Assembly (NCBI GenBank): GCA_937139155.1
Contig: CAKZPI010000021.1
Location: 17,339 to 81,338, forward strand
DNA: 64,000 nucleotides
Source: an uncultured Flavobacteriales bacterium
GTDB taxonomy: Bacteria > Bacteroidota > Bacteroidia > Flavobacteriales > JBLHRE01
Direction: 5' to 3'
Both the position numbers and the translations under genes were made by a program. The notes beneath the pieces are model-generated. The model had not been told where the DNA came from. It did not search any database and saw only the letters and a program-made list of their open reading frames with translations. This document shows, one piece after another, positions 14,606 to 24,287 of the stretch. The number at the start of each line of letters is the position of its first letter. Within the stretch, counting starts at the first letter, position 1.

Positions 14606-17596
14606 ATGTACATAGATCCTATCATTGCTAAATCCATTAAGGATGCGGCTGACATTGAAAAGGTTGTTAGAGGTTTTGTGGACTTAAAGCAAAAAGGATC
14701 TTCTCTTGTCGGAGATTGTCCAACCTGTGGCTCCAAAAACAAGCTATCAGTATCAACTGAAAAGAACATTGCAAACTGCTTTAAGTGCTTTGATAAAGCG
14801 CTTGGACCGATTGACTTCTTAACCGTAATAAAGGGAATGTCATTCCCCGAAGCATTGCAGTATTTAGCAGACCTTTATCACATCCCAATTGAACAACACC
14901 CTGAACCACCAAGAGGTCCTAAACAAACTCGAAAAAAGAAAGCTTCTTTCCGCGACCAGCAGCTTAAAGAAAGTGGTATTGATCTTCATGGAGACAAAGT
15001 CAAAGTACCTACACCAGATGGGCATATTGAAAAGCACGTTTTTGAATCAGGAACAGTAAATGAGCGCTTTGACAAGGTTAAAGGAGACGACCTAATCATT
15101 AATTATTTCGACCTGGAAGGGAAGCCGGTCAAGTTTTTTCCTAAAAACAAAAAAGGAACCCTTACCAATACGGCTAAGGACTATTATCGCATTCGATATG
15201 CTTCCCCTGAGTCTCATCCCAATAGACAAGGCAAACCCACCAAATACCGTTCTCCCTACGGCAGCTCACCAAGGGTCTTTATTCCGGAAATAATTCGAAG
15301 GAAGTACGAACTAGGCTCCCATGTTAAAACCCTTTTTGTTACCGAAGGAGAGAAAAAAGCATGGAAAGCCTCCGTTGAAGGAATCTTAACCATTGGACTT
15401 TCGGGTATTCATAATCTTGCTAATAATGGGGAGTTCCCGAAAGAACTTGAGTTGATCATTCTCAAATGCAATGTTGAAAAAGTGGTATTCCTGGTTGATA
15501 ACGACTGCTTCGATTTGGGAAAAGACCTTGTGGCTAAAACTGATTACCGGCCAAGGTCATTCTCTAAGGCAGTTGAGAACTTCAAAGATTACTTTCGTTC
15601 ACTTTCTGGCCGAAGCATTTTTCTAGAAATCTTTTTCGCACACATCAATACAGATCTTCAGGACAAGGGGATTGATGATTTACTGGTTGGTCAAGCGGCC
15701 GGCAAGGCACCTGACATTATTAAGAAACTGAACGAGCAGCTTGAACTCCCGATGTTTAAAGGTGATTTCATTTCTGGACATAAAATCACTCAATGGAGCA
15801 GCTATAAGGTTCGATCACTTTGGGGGCTTTCCTCAAAGGAAGAGTTTTACAACAAACACAAGTCGAAATTAAAAGATGTTCCAGAGTGGACCTTCCGCGG
15901 CAACCGCTATCGTGTCGAAGATCATGAAGTTGTTCTAGCAGAACCGTTAACTACCTCAGAACATTTTTGGACCGTTACCAAGGTTAAAGGGGATAACTTA
16001 AGATACAGCTTTAGATATACCGGTCTGCTTGAGTTCCTTCGAAATAGAGGGTTTTGGAGATTGTCTCTTGATCAGAACACCGGAGAATTCCTATTTGTGC
16101 GAGAGCAAGATCGGATTCTTGAAGAAGTTCGTCATGATCAAATTCGAGACTTTGTTGTTGATTTTTGTGAATCCGTTGGTTATGACGAAGTACGAGAAAT
16201 GCTTTATAGGGGTGGCAGAAAGTTTATTGGTCCTGAGTCTCTATCGCATTTAAAATACCTTACCCTTAATGTAGTCCAAAATACCGATGGACTACAGTAT
16301 ATGATCTTCAGAAACCAAAGCATCCAAGTTACCAAAGATCGATGTGAGCCAATTGACCCCAAATCTATTGATGGCCACATATGGAAAAAACAAATCAAAC
16401 AGTTTGACCTAAACCTCACGCCGCCCCTCTTTGATGTTGCACAAGTTGATAAGTCAACCTTAAATGGTCAAGCTGGAGACGCTAAAAGGTATTTCCTGAT
16501 TCAATGGGAACAAGCCGGTTACAAATGCGATTTCGCCCAGTTTCTCATGAACACCTCTAACTTTTTCCATGACATTGACCGAAATGTAGAGAACCTGAAT
16601 TACGAACACAGAGTTTACTGCCACACACATTTTTTGTCCAAAATCACCGCACTTGGATACTTTCTTCACCGCTACAGAGACTCATCTGTTGAAAAAGCAG
16701 TTGTGGCAATGGATGCCAAACAAGGAGAAATTGGTGATTCAAACGGAAGATCCGGAAAGAGCTTGTTTGGTGAGGCTTTAAGCCAATTACTGAACACCGT
16801 TTACATCAATGGAAAAAAAGACAGACTTCATGAAGATCGATTCATATGGGAGGAAGTAAATGAACGGTCAGAGGCAATCTTTATTGATGATGTACGCTCC
16901 AACTTTGACTTTGAATTCTTCTTCCCGTCCATTACTGGTGTATTTCAAGTAGAAGGAAAAGGCGTGAAAAAGCGTAGCCTCGACCGACAGCAAACCCCGA
17001 AAATTTACATTACTACCAACCATACCATCAAAGGAGATGGCCCTTCTTTTACCGATCGACTTTTTATTCTTGGTTTCTCGGATTACTACAACGGGGAGTA
17101 CAGTCCTGCAGATGACTTTAACGCTAGATTTTGGGACGATTGGGATGGTAAGCAATACAACTACTTCTACAATCTTGCCATTTTCTCGCTCCAGGTTTAT
17201 TTTAAATACGGGCTCGTTGAAGCGCCCCAAGAAAAGCTGATTTCACGGAAACTTCAAGCCGACATTGGTGACTCATTTATAGACTGGGCGGATTCATTTT
17301 TCTCCGATCCATCAAACTTAAACACCAATCATGAGAAGCTGTTCATTTATAACGGAGAATCACAAGAACCCTCTGGATTACCCTTTGATCAAACCAATTC
17401 AAGCAAAGCTTTCCTTCAAATGTTTCCCGACCAAAGAAAATATGTAAACGTTAGACGATTCAAGAAAAAGCTTAAAAAATGGGCAGAACTCAGAGGCTTA
17501 GAATTCAACCCACTTAACAAAGGCCAGGACATTAAAAGCAATGGTATAGAATATATTCATCTGGCCGGTAATTTAGTTATCGATGAAAACCATTGA
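14606..17596 (+). CDS. Primase-SF3-type helicase fusion
   Basis: A 996-aa replication protein. Residues 1-90 form a DnaG-type zinc domain with CPTC (38-41) and CFKC (58-61). A Toprim/DUF3854-like region follows (VTEGEKKAWKAS about 245, FLVDNDCFDLG about 297). The C-terminal third is a phage/plasmid SF3-like helicase: Walker A GDSNGRSGKS near 710, Walker B AIFIDDV near 757, and motif-C-like YITTNH near 800. It would synthesise primers and unwind the element's DNA during autonomous replication. It is the main evidence that the element replicates itself. Confidence 0.85.
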   Translation: MYIDPIIAKSIKDAADIEKVVRGFVDLKQKGSSLVGDCPTCGSKNKLSVSTEKNIANCFKCFDKALGPIDFLTVIKGMSFPEALQYLADLYHIPIEQHPEPPRGPKQTRKKKASFRDQQLKESGIDLHGDKVKVPTPDGHIEKHVFESGTVNERFDKVKGDDLIINYFDLEGKPVKFFPKNKKGTLTNTAKDYYRIRYASPESHPNRQGKPTKYRSPYGSSPRVFIPEIIRRKYELGSHVKTLFVTEGEKKAWKASVEGILTIGLSGIHNLANNGEFPKELELIILKCNVEKVVFLVDNDCFDLGKDLVAKTDYRPRSFSKAVENFKDYFRSLSGRSIFLEIFFAHINTDLQDKGIDDLLVGQAAGKAPDIIKKLNEQLELPMFKGDFISGHKITQWSSYKVRSLWGLSSKEEFYNKHKSKLKDVPEWTFRGNRYRVEDHEVVLAEPLTTSEHFWTVTKVKGDNLRYSFRYTGLLEFLRNRGFWRLSLDQNTGEFLFVREQDRILEEVRHDQIRDFVVDFCESVGYDEVREMLYRGGRKFIGPESLSHLKYLTLNVVQNTDGLQYMIFRNQSIQVTKDRCEPIDPKSIDGHIWKKQIKQFDLNLTPPLFDVAQVDKSTLNGQAGDAKRYFLIQWEQAGYKCDFAQFLMNTSNFFHDIDRNVENLNYEHRVYCHTHFLSKITALGYFLHRYRDSSVEKAVVAMDAKQGEIGDSNGRSGKSLFGEALSQLLNTVYINGKKDRLHEDRFIWEEVNERSEAIFIDDVRSNFDFEFFFPSITGVFQVEGKGVKKRSLDRQQTPKIYITTNHTIKGDGPSFTDRLFILGFSDYYNGEYSPADDFNARFWDDWDGKQYNYFYNLAIFSLQVYFKYGLVEAPQEKLISRKLQADIGDSFIDWADSFFSDPSNLNTNHEKLFIYNGESQEPSGLPFDQTNSSKAFLQMFPDQRKYVNVRRFKKKLKKWAELRGLEFNPLNKGQDIKSNGIEYIHLAGNLVIDENH

Positions 17597-17801
17597 AGAA
17601 TTTTCAAAGCAAGCCGTATTTAATTTACCCTTAATGCCTGCGGAGATTTCTAAGGGTCTTTGGGCCTATCAAACACCTAAGCGCTTACTAAAATTCGGCA
17701 TGTGTTTTTGCCACAACTGCGGTGTTCTTTCTAGCGTTGATGACGGGACTTGCCTTAATTGTGAAGAAGTGATTCAAGTGTTCAAAAAGGAAAACACCTA
17801 A
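17583..17801 (+). CDS. Small zinc-ribbon-like protein
   Basis: 72 aa, overlapping the primase gene by 14 bp. It contains CFCHNC followed 12 residues later by CLNC, a plausible four-cysteine zinc site. Position suggests a replication or transcription accessory; no family recognised. Confidence 0.6.
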   Translation: MKTIEEFSKQAVFNLPLMPAEISKGLWAYQTPKRLLKFGMCFCHNCGVLSSVDDGTCLNCEEVIQVFKKENT

Positions 17802-17884
17802 ACCGATAATAAAACGAATAACATTAATAATGGAAAACGAGAAAGAAAAATCGACTTAAACGAGAAAGCCAAGCCCAAAATGGG

Positions 17885-18000
17885 GCATAACGGTTTGGTT
17901 AACAACTGACCGAACCGAAAGACCGAACGAAGGATGAACTATTCAAATTAAATATAAACCTCGCTACGAAGCACTGGTGGCCCGTTGTTAGCTGTTGTAG
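17885..18000. other. attC-like imperfect palindrome
   Basis: The stretch begins GCATAACGG and ends CCCGTTGTTAGC, sharing the outer TAAC/GTTA core of integron-type recombination sites. The interior is only loosely complementary, and the match to RYYYAAC/GTTRRRY is imperfect. Similar sequences mark cassette-like gene boundaries in other Bacteroidota, in my recollection. No integron integrase is present. A small stand-alone ORF follows within 30 bp. Confidence 0.3.
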
Positions 18001-18028
18001 TGCGGTCGTTGCGGCAAATCAAGTCAAA

Positions 18029-18277
18029 ATGTACAATGTATTAGAAGCAAGAATTGAATGGGAAGGTGGAAGAATCAGCAGGATTACGGTATTAGTTGAA
18101 TTTTCAATGGGCGATATTCGAGCGATTACGGCCACCAATCAACCAAGAGCGGGATATATGACAATTATTCCGAACGCCACACCAACCGATACTCTACTTC
18201 AAGAAGTGGCTGGATATGGGATGGAAACTGATCCAAGCAAATTCTTTCCGAAAAGTAAACATCTGGAGCGTGCGTGA
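18029..18277 (+). CDS. Hypothetical cassette-like protein
   Basis: 82 aa. The N-terminal half is beta-like (LEARIEWEGGRISRITVLVE), the rest is loop-rich. No signal peptide. It stands alone, with about 230 bp of non-coding DNA on each side and an attC-like palindrome upstream, in contrast to the tightly packed genes before it. Function unknown. Confidence 0.5.
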   Translation: MYNVLEARIEWEGGRISRITVLVEFSMGDIRAITATNQPRAGYMTIIPNATPTDTLLQEVAGYGMETDPSKFFPKSKHLERA

Positions 18278-18500
18278 TTCATTCGGCACAACAACATAAT
18301 CACCTGTTGAAATCATGCTATATTAATACTATTCTGATACAAACACGCAACACCTCCTTGTATTGTCTCGTTATTTTACTGATATTGGCCACGTTACTAA
18401 CATAAAGGCTCTACTTTATCCGCTATTTAAAAAACGCCTTTGACTACGTTTTAGTTTTTATATTTCTGGGCGAGGTGGGGTTTTTAAAAACCATTTTACC

Positions 18501-21098
18501 ATGAACAAATTGTCTAAGCTTTTGGTTTTGCTCACCTTTAGCCTCGGAGCAATCGCTCAATGTCCAAACCCCAATACCTATTTTGCAAACTTGGGAACCG
18601 GGACGCATTTTGCATCCAACCTTCAGGGGACTCCATTTGGCCCCGGATCTACAACCAATGGCCAATCAATTCGAATTGATGGCACCTACATTATTGATGC
18701 TGCCAACATTAATTTCACAAACTGCTCTTTTGAGTTTGGCCAATTCGGCAAAATCATTATCGATGGTGGGTCCCAGGTCTATAACATTGTTATTCATAAC
18801 AACGAAATGGCCCCGTGCGACGAACAAAATTCCATGTGGGATGGGATACAAGTAAATGAACAAACCCCCACCAGCATAGAAGGAAATACAATCCGACTAG
18901 CAAAAATTGGAATTAGCTACCAAGGTTTAAATGTGTTTGAGCACCTTATTAACACTCAAAACACCTTTGAGAGATGCCTAAACGGGATAATTGTAGACAA
19001 CCCTGTTCTACCCTCTAACAATTTGCCGGGAGCAATTGTGAAAGGGGGTGCCATTAACACCACTGTAAATGGCTCTCTTCATTCCACTATTGGATATATC
19101 GTAAAATCAACCATTCCATATACCCATACCAACTTGTTCAATGAACCTTTAATTATGGAAAATTTAGCAAATGGTTTGATTGTAAGTGCGGGAGCGGTAT
19201 CCTTTACGCCCCTAGCTCATGGGTCAACATTTGACAACATTTATCCCTCAAATCACCAGTTTTACAATGGCTCTCAAACCTGGTATACGGATCGTTGGGG
19301 ATCAGCAATTCACCTTACAACTACTGACCTTTCGCTAAAGACAAGTTTAACCGCTCACGGGAATTACAGCGCAAGTGTGGGGCCTACCGGAACTCTGCAA
19401 TTCCTAGGACCGATTCCGATTACCGTCACCAACTCATCGGCTGGGATTTCAGCCTATGGGTCCTCGATTGATATTTCGGGTTGCGTATTTGCCAATTTAG
19501 AAGAACGAGGTGTTTATGCAGAAAGGAATGCAATAGGAACTAGCGCATATAATCTAGTGATGAACGGTTGTTTAATGGAAAACATCCATTCTTCAACCTC
19601 CGCTGCTGGGGTTCATGCAATTGGTGACTGGGTTGATCAGGTTGCCATACAAGATTGCCACATCAAACACCTTTCAAGTCCTCCAGTCGGTGCACCAGGG
19701 TCGCCACTTTCAACTCATGCAGGGATTCGGATCACCGAGGTGAACCAGTTTACTGGAAATATTGCAACCCAATCACCGCTTTTAAAGACCATTACGGAAA
19801 ATCAAATTCATGACATTACAAACGGTATTGAGGTGTTAAGTTTGCCAATCATTGGAATTAAAAGTCGAATTATTATCTCTGGGAATTACCTGACTGATTT
19901 TTACGACCTAAATCCAAGGGGGATTCAAATTGTTAACACAAACTATCCCCAAGTGGTTTTAAATGAGATTCACGAAAGCAAAAATACAAACTCGTTTTGG
20001 GCGCAAAACGTGTTTTCAGGAAATTTCGCTTGCAATAAAGCCAGCAACTTTAGATGGGCGTTTTCATTTTTAAATGATAATAATGATACCCGCCTGGTTC
20101 GTAATGAAATGCGAGATAGAACAAGCCATCCCCATGCTAATGGAGGGGTTTATATTGGGTTTGGCTTTATTGGAGAACAATCCATAGGAGGGCTTCCGTC
20201 TTTTAATACCTGGATTGGAAACCAATGGAATACTAGCGGGGTGTATTTGTTTGATTTTAACCCAACCGCTGCTGCTGCAAATGCGCTTTTAACTTCGTTT
20301 AACTACAATCCAAACCAACAAAACTCTTTAACCAGCTCTACCTCCCCGTTTGCAGGTATTTCAATATCGTTTAACCAAACAGCAAACATTCCTGGCGGGC
20401 CCAATATTTCATGCAGGTTATCCGATCAGATATCTCCTAACCTTAACATCGCTCCGCTGACCAATAGTTATTTTTCACACTACCGGCTTGCCATGTTATG
20501 GATATCTGATAGTCTTACTTACTCTACCAACCAGGCCGTTTTAAGTGCGGTGGACTCGATACGAGGTTCAACCTTATACAATGCAGCAAACACATTGCTA
20601 ACTGGTAAGACTTTTAAGACTGGACTCACCATTGATCCAACCATGGACTCCATTGCAGCTCTTGCTGCTCAAACCAATAATTCGCCGTCGATGACTATGA
20701 GTATTGATCCAGACATTTTGCTTGAATCAGACATCTATGGCCCCTTTGTTTGGCATATTGCTCAATCAAAGGAGGTTTTTTCCGGCGGGCAACTTTTACC
20801 AACCAGTACGAATGCTTCTCCAGACCTTACCCCTACAAACCAGCGGCAACGTAGTAGTAATGAGACCTTAGTTTCGGGGGGCTTAATATACCCAAACCCT
20901 TCAAGTGGAATGATTCAATTTCAGAACTTAGATGAAATAATTGGAAAGAACTTTGTTGTAGCTGATCTTCAAGGGAAGGTATTAATGTCTGGAGCAGTTA
21001 GTTCTGAGGTATTAGACCTTAGCTCGCTTTCATCGGGTATCTACATCATCGACATTGAAGGTGTTGACGATCCAATGAAAATTGTTTTAACCCAATAA
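18501..21098 (+). CDS. T9SS-secreted parallel beta-helix-like protein
   Basis: 865 aa with a signal peptide (MNKLSKLLVLLTFSLGAIAQ). Much of the body has the repeated N-rich, G-rich pattern of right-handed parallel beta-helix proteins (ENQIHDITNGIEVL, SGNYLTDFYD). The C-terminus is a T9SS type A sorting domain: YPNPSSGMIQFQN about 795, VVADLQGKVLMSG, SLSSGIYIIDIEG, ending in LTQ. It should be exported to the surface or medium. It lies inside the mobile element, so it is likely cargo; polysaccharide binding or cleavage is possible but no catalytic residues are evident. Confidence 0.85.
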   Translation: MNKLSKLLVLLTFSLGAIAQCPNPNTYFANLGTGTHFASNLQGTPFGPGSTTNGQSIRIDGTYIIDAANINFTNCSFEFGQFGKIIIDGGSQVYNIVIHNNEMAPCDEQNSMWDGIQVNEQTPTSIEGNTIRLAKIGISYQGLNVFEHLINTQNTFERCLNGIIVDNPVLPSNNLPGAIVKGGAINTTVNGSLHSTIGYIVKSTIPYTHTNLFNEPLIMENLANGLIVSAGAVSFTPLAHGSTFDNIYPSNHQFYNGSQTWYTDRWGSAIHLTTTDLSLKTSLTAHGNYSASVGPTGTLQFLGPIPITVTNSSAGISAYGSSIDISGCVFANLEERGVYAERNAIGTSAYNLVMNGCLMENIHSSTSAAGVHAIGDWVDQVAIQDCHIKHLSSPPVGAPGSPLSTHAGIRITEVNQFTGNIATQSPLLKTITENQIHDITNGIEVLSLPIIGIKSRIIISGNYLTDFYDLNPRGIQIVNTNYPQVVLNEIHESKNTNSFWAQNVFSGNFACNKASNFRWAFSFLNDNNDTRLVRNEMRDRTSHPHANGGVYIGFGFIGEQSIGGLPSFNTWIGNQWNTSGVYLFDFNPTAAAANALLTSFNYNPNQQNSLTSSTSPFAGISISFNQTANIPGGPNISCRLSDQISPNLNIAPLTNSYFSHYRLAMLWISDSLTYSTNQAVLSAVDSIRGSTLYNAANTLLTGKTFKTGLTIDPTMDSIAALAAQTNNSPSMTMSIDPDILLESDIYGPFVWHIAQSKEVFSGGQLLPTSTNASPDLTPTNQRQRSSNETLVSGGLIYPNPSSGMIQFQNLDEIIGKNFVVADLQGKVLMSGAVSSEVLDLSSLSSGIYIIDIEGVDDPMKIVLTQ

Positions 21099-21144
21099 TA
21101 AATATAAGTAGCGGGGTGGAATACCCCGCTATTTTCAATTTACA

Positions 21145-23037
21145 ATGAACAAAACATTTGTGCTTTTTTTTGTTGTTGGTTTCCTGTTTTGTTGTTCAGT
21201 TTCTGCTCAGGTTATCACCAATCCCTATTCAAACCTTGTGATTGATAACGGTTATGGCCTGCGGTTAGAAAATGATTCAGTTTACCCCACTTATGGATTT
21301 AGCACACCTTTGACAGGAAGCCCATTTACGGTTTCTGACTCAAGCGGAAATATTTTGTTTTATGGGAATCATGATAATGTTTTTAATAGGTTTAATAACC
21401 TTATGTTGGATGGAGATAGCTTAAATGGGTTCGTGAATTCTTTCTCGGGATGTGTAGTTGCAAGGGACCCTCAGAATGAAAACCGATATTACTTGTTTAC
21501 CAACTCCAATGGAAGATTTCAAGAGGATAAACCTGAAAAACGTACCCTGCATTATACCCTTATTGACCTGACTCTTGATGGAGGAAATGGCGGGGTGGTT
21601 CCTGGGCAAAAGAATATTTGGCTCATGGATGATGTTTCAGGTCACATGGGTATTATGGCCAACGATTGTAAAATGTATTTAGTTGGAATTAAGAACTTAA
21701 AGGCAGAAGTTTATTCATATGAAATTACGCATGAAGGAATAAAAGGACCGATTTTATCCTCTTATACTGGGGCTCACCACAACTGGGAAAATCAAGGTAG
21801 TTTTCGCGAGGCTAATTGCAATCCATTTTTTGTTGTATCTGAATTTGATGAACCCACTGTGAAATTTCACTTTAACTTTACATCAGGAAAAGTGGACTCA
21901 GTCCAGCAAATAAACTTTCCTGCTAATTTGTCTTATTTGGATCATTTTGGGGTAAACACTTGCGTGTCACCTAATGATAGCTTTTTAATAACCGGGGTTG
22001 TGCCAGGTGGTTTTTTTGGGTTTTATTATGGGTTAATCCGGTATGAACTATTCCACTCCAATGTGGACAGCATCATTAACAGTGCGGAAGTAATTGCATT
22101 TTCAGATTATAACCACTATGGAAATCACTATGGAGATCTTATGTTTTACAACAGCAATGATGTTATTCAATTAATGCGGTTTGGTGGCTACACCCGCTTC
22201 ATTCTGAATGCAACATCACCCAATCCTACTGTTATGGATTCAGTCCGTTTCTTTCCGGACACGTCTCATCAACTTGTTTACTGTGGCCAGCCAAGAAACC
22301 AATGCCATTACCCGGCGGTAGGCCAGCCTTTTAAGGTCTTGAAATACGCCAAAGAATACCATGATTTCCTTCCAAAGGATACCCTGATTTGCAGGGGTGA
22401 TTCGGTTTTATTGAGGGATGAAGTGCTGCACTCAACCCTTTCATGGTCGGATGGTACACAGGCCAAAGAGAGATGGGTGCATCAACCCGGAACCTATGTG
22501 GCCAGTAGGGTAGGGAATTGCCTAACCAAATACGACACCATAACCGTTTCATTCAAACCACAACCTAGCCTAGAAAAAGAAGTTCCTCTTTGCCAGGCTG
22601 AACGTACCGAGGTTGGGTTTGATTTAGTTGAAGATGGGCAAATAGCCCTTTGGTCGGATGGGGAAATGGGTACATCACGCCTGTTTAGTTCTCCTGGAAC
22701 CTATTACGTGACAACAAGCTATGCCGGCTGCACCTTTCAAGATTCCATACACATTACCGAGGATGGATGTTGTGATGTTTTCCTGCCCAATGCCTACAGT
22801 CCGAATGGAGATGGATTGAACGATGAGTTCTTGCCTGTGTTCACCTGTGAACCTGAGTTTGCATTAGCTAGGGTTTATGACCGGTGGGGGAAAGAAATTG
22901 CCCGTCAAAGGTATCCATTCTCAGGCTCCTTGATTCCCAAGGCTGCAAACTCAACCCTTTATGTAGTTGACATTCAGTACAAATTTCCAAAGGGAGAGGT
23001 AGTCAACCTTCAAAAGAGGGTTCACTTGATACGGTAA
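21145..23037 (+). CDS. T9SS type B (CHU_C) secreted protein
   Basis: 630 aa with a signal peptide (FVLFFVVGFLFCCSVSAQ). The first 400 residues resemble beta-propeller-type repeats seen in T9SS cargo (GNILFYGNHDNVFN). Two Ig/PKD-like segments follow (ICRGDSVLLRDEV, TWS-type repeats), then the gliding-motility-associated C-terminal domain starting FLPNAYSPNGDGLNDEF and containing VYDRWGKEIA. It lies 46 bp downstream of the other T9SS gene, in the same direction and probably the same cargo unit. Adhesion is a likely but unproven role. Confidence 0.85.
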   Translation: MNKTFVLFFVVGFLFCCSVSAQVITNPYSNLVIDNGYGLRLENDSVYPTYGFSTPLTGSPFTVSDSSGNILFYGNHDNVFNRFNNLMLDGDSLNGFVNSFSGCVVARDPQNENRYYLFTNSNGRFQEDKPEKRTLHYTLIDLTLDGGNGGVVPGQKNIWLMDDVSGHMGIMANDCKMYLVGIKNLKAEVYSYEITHEGIKGPILSSYTGAHHNWENQGSFREANCNPFFVVSEFDEPTVKFHFNFTSGKVDSVQQINFPANLSYLDHFGVNTCVSPNDSFLITGVVPGGFFGFYYGLIRYELFHSNVDSIINSAEVIAFSDYNHYGNHYGDLMFYNSNDVIQLMRFGGYTRFILNATSPNPTVMDSVRFFPDTSHQLVYCGQPRNQCHYPAVGQPFKVLKYAKEYHDFLPKDTLICRGDSVLLRDEVLHSTLSWSDGTQAKERWVHQPGTYVASRVGNCLTKYDTITVSFKPQPSLEKEVPLCQAERTEVGFDLVEDGQIALWSDGEMGTSRLFSSPGTYYVTTSYAGCTFQDSIHITEDGCCDVFLPNAYSPNGDGLNDEFLPVFTCEPEFALARVYDRWGKEIARQRYPFSGSLIPKAANSTLYVVDIQYKFPKGEVVNLQKRVHLIR

Positions 23038-23117
23038 GTTTCCAAAGGCCATCCTTTTCACATAGCTGACTCTGTTTCTTTTCCCTGCGCCAATATACCT
23101 TCGGTGGGTTTTAGCGC

Positions 23118-23540
23118 ATGAAAAACAAACATGCAGCTTCATTCAGTGTTAAAACCTATGCCTCAGGAACCCAGATCACCCAATCCTCAATCCTAATCCT
23201 TTCCAAAGGAAACAACGCAGGCAAAATTTTAGACAAACCTTGTCCAAACTGTTTACTGATAACCACCCATAATCCGGACGATTTTCCACGTCTCCATCTT
23301 AGCATTAAACGCCTTTTCCTTACGGGTGCTTTTGAAAGAATTCTTGTTGGCTCGGTCATCCCCTTTTTAAGGGTGTCAGAGGTTAGGGCTCTTATCCAGG
23401 AAGACTTACAGCATCAAACCTGTCATTCAAAAGTTCTCAAGATGAATCATCGACTAATAGAGGTCAACAAACTGCGTGAGAACCTAAAGCGTCAAATTGA
23501 ATTGCTTAACCAACTGGAACGTTCCATTCTCTCGAGGTGA
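23118..23540 (+). CDS. DUF6943-like protein
   Basis: 140 aa. The core SSILILSKGNNAGKILDKPCPNC resembles the SKGxNxGKPL..PCPNCF motif I associate with DUF6943, common in mobile regions of Bacteroidota. The C-terminus is a coiled coil (LIEVNKLRENLKRQIELLNQ). Cytosolic. Function unknown. The downstream 240 bp contain no convincing gene. Confidence 0.6.
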   Translation: MKNKHAASFSVKTYASGTQITQSSILILSKGNNAGKILDKPCPNCLLITTHNPDDFPRLHLSIKRLFLTGAFERILVGSVIPFLRVSEVRALIQEDLQHQTCHSKVLKMNHRLIEVNKLRENLKRQIELLNQLERSILSR

Positions 23541-23784
23541 AGTGAATCGAGATCTCGTTTTATTTCTGGTTCAATTAGGGGTGGCCATGGGCTTGTTTCA
23601 TCCTGATGTACCGCTTATTTGTTCTGGATCATTTATCGATTCACCAAATGCAAATCTAACACCTGGTCACCTGGTCAATGGATTTTCTACGGCATAACCT
23701 GGCCGGTATTCCAATTCCTCCATGGCCATGGCAACCAACCGGTGCTTGGGAGCCAGCATTATGAATCAATTTAAATTATTTACC

Positions 23785-24177
23785 ATGAACAACTTAAGCA
23801 ACAATGACATCTGGATTTTAAGAAGCCTGGCTAAACTTGACAGCTTTCTTTCAGAGAAGCAACCGGATCCGATTAAATCATTACCTCCAATTGGGTGGCA
23901 CCTCAAGAAGATGGTTCGAATCAACCGTGGCACGCAATTGCAAGACGTTTACAACACGCTTAATCAGTTTGTGTACATCTTTGAAGGCAAGTCGCTTTTT
24001 ATCTCTCTAGAGAGCTTATTTGACTCCGAGGAAATTCACAAACATGTAACTCAGCTCATGGATAAATACCAATCCGAACTAGTTCAAGCCATGCAACCAC
24101 AAGAGGAAGCCGAGCCTAAGCAGAAACCTGTATCAGATAAGAAGCCTCAAAGGGCCAAGGCAAGGAAATCTGCCTAA
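23785..24177 (+). CDS. Hypothetical protein of the element
   Basis: 130 aa from the ATG at 23785, whose context TTACCATGAAC matches other starts in the element (e.g. 18501); ATGs at 23761 and 23722 are in frame. Helical, with a lysine-rich C-terminal tail (KKPQRAKARKS). It is followed by a terminator. No recognised family. Confidence 0.6.
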   Translation: MNNLSNNDIWILRSLAKLDSFLSEKQPDPIKSLPPIGWHLKKMVRINRGTQLQDVYNTLNQFVYIFEGKSLFISLESLFDSEEIHKHVTQLMDKYQSELVQAMQPQEEAEPKQKPVSDKKPQRAKARKSA

Positions 24178-24183
24178 CACATA

Positions 24184-24211
24184 CCGCCTGCCCAACTGGG
24201 TGGGCGGTTTT
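24184..24211 (+). terminator. Rho-independent terminator
   Basis: CCGCC (24184-24188) pairs with GGCGG, with CCC/GGG inside, followed by TTTT, 6 bp after the preceding stop codon. Confidence 0.75.
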
Positions 24212-24256
24212 CACACGCTCTTTTTATGAAAACAGCATAAACTGGCACTCAAATTG

Positions 24257-24273
24257 CATAATTAATTAGGTAA
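24257..24273 (+). promoter_or_regulatory. Operator-like 17-mer shared with the repressor region
   Basis: CATAATTAATTAGGTAA is the exact reverse complement of 13860-13876. The gap between the terminator at 24184 and the structured-RNA region holds this box and a TTG that could serve as part of a -33 element, but I see no good -7 box. Confidence 0.6.
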
Positions 24274-24287
24274 AAGACATAGTTCCT

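Noticed and set aside
17885..18000. Full integron
   Set aside because: No integron integrase, only one imperfect attC-like palindrome.
23497..23697. 66-codon frame overlapping the end of the DUF6943-like gene
   Set aside because: Starts inside the upstream gene and lacks supporting features; may be real but not supportable.
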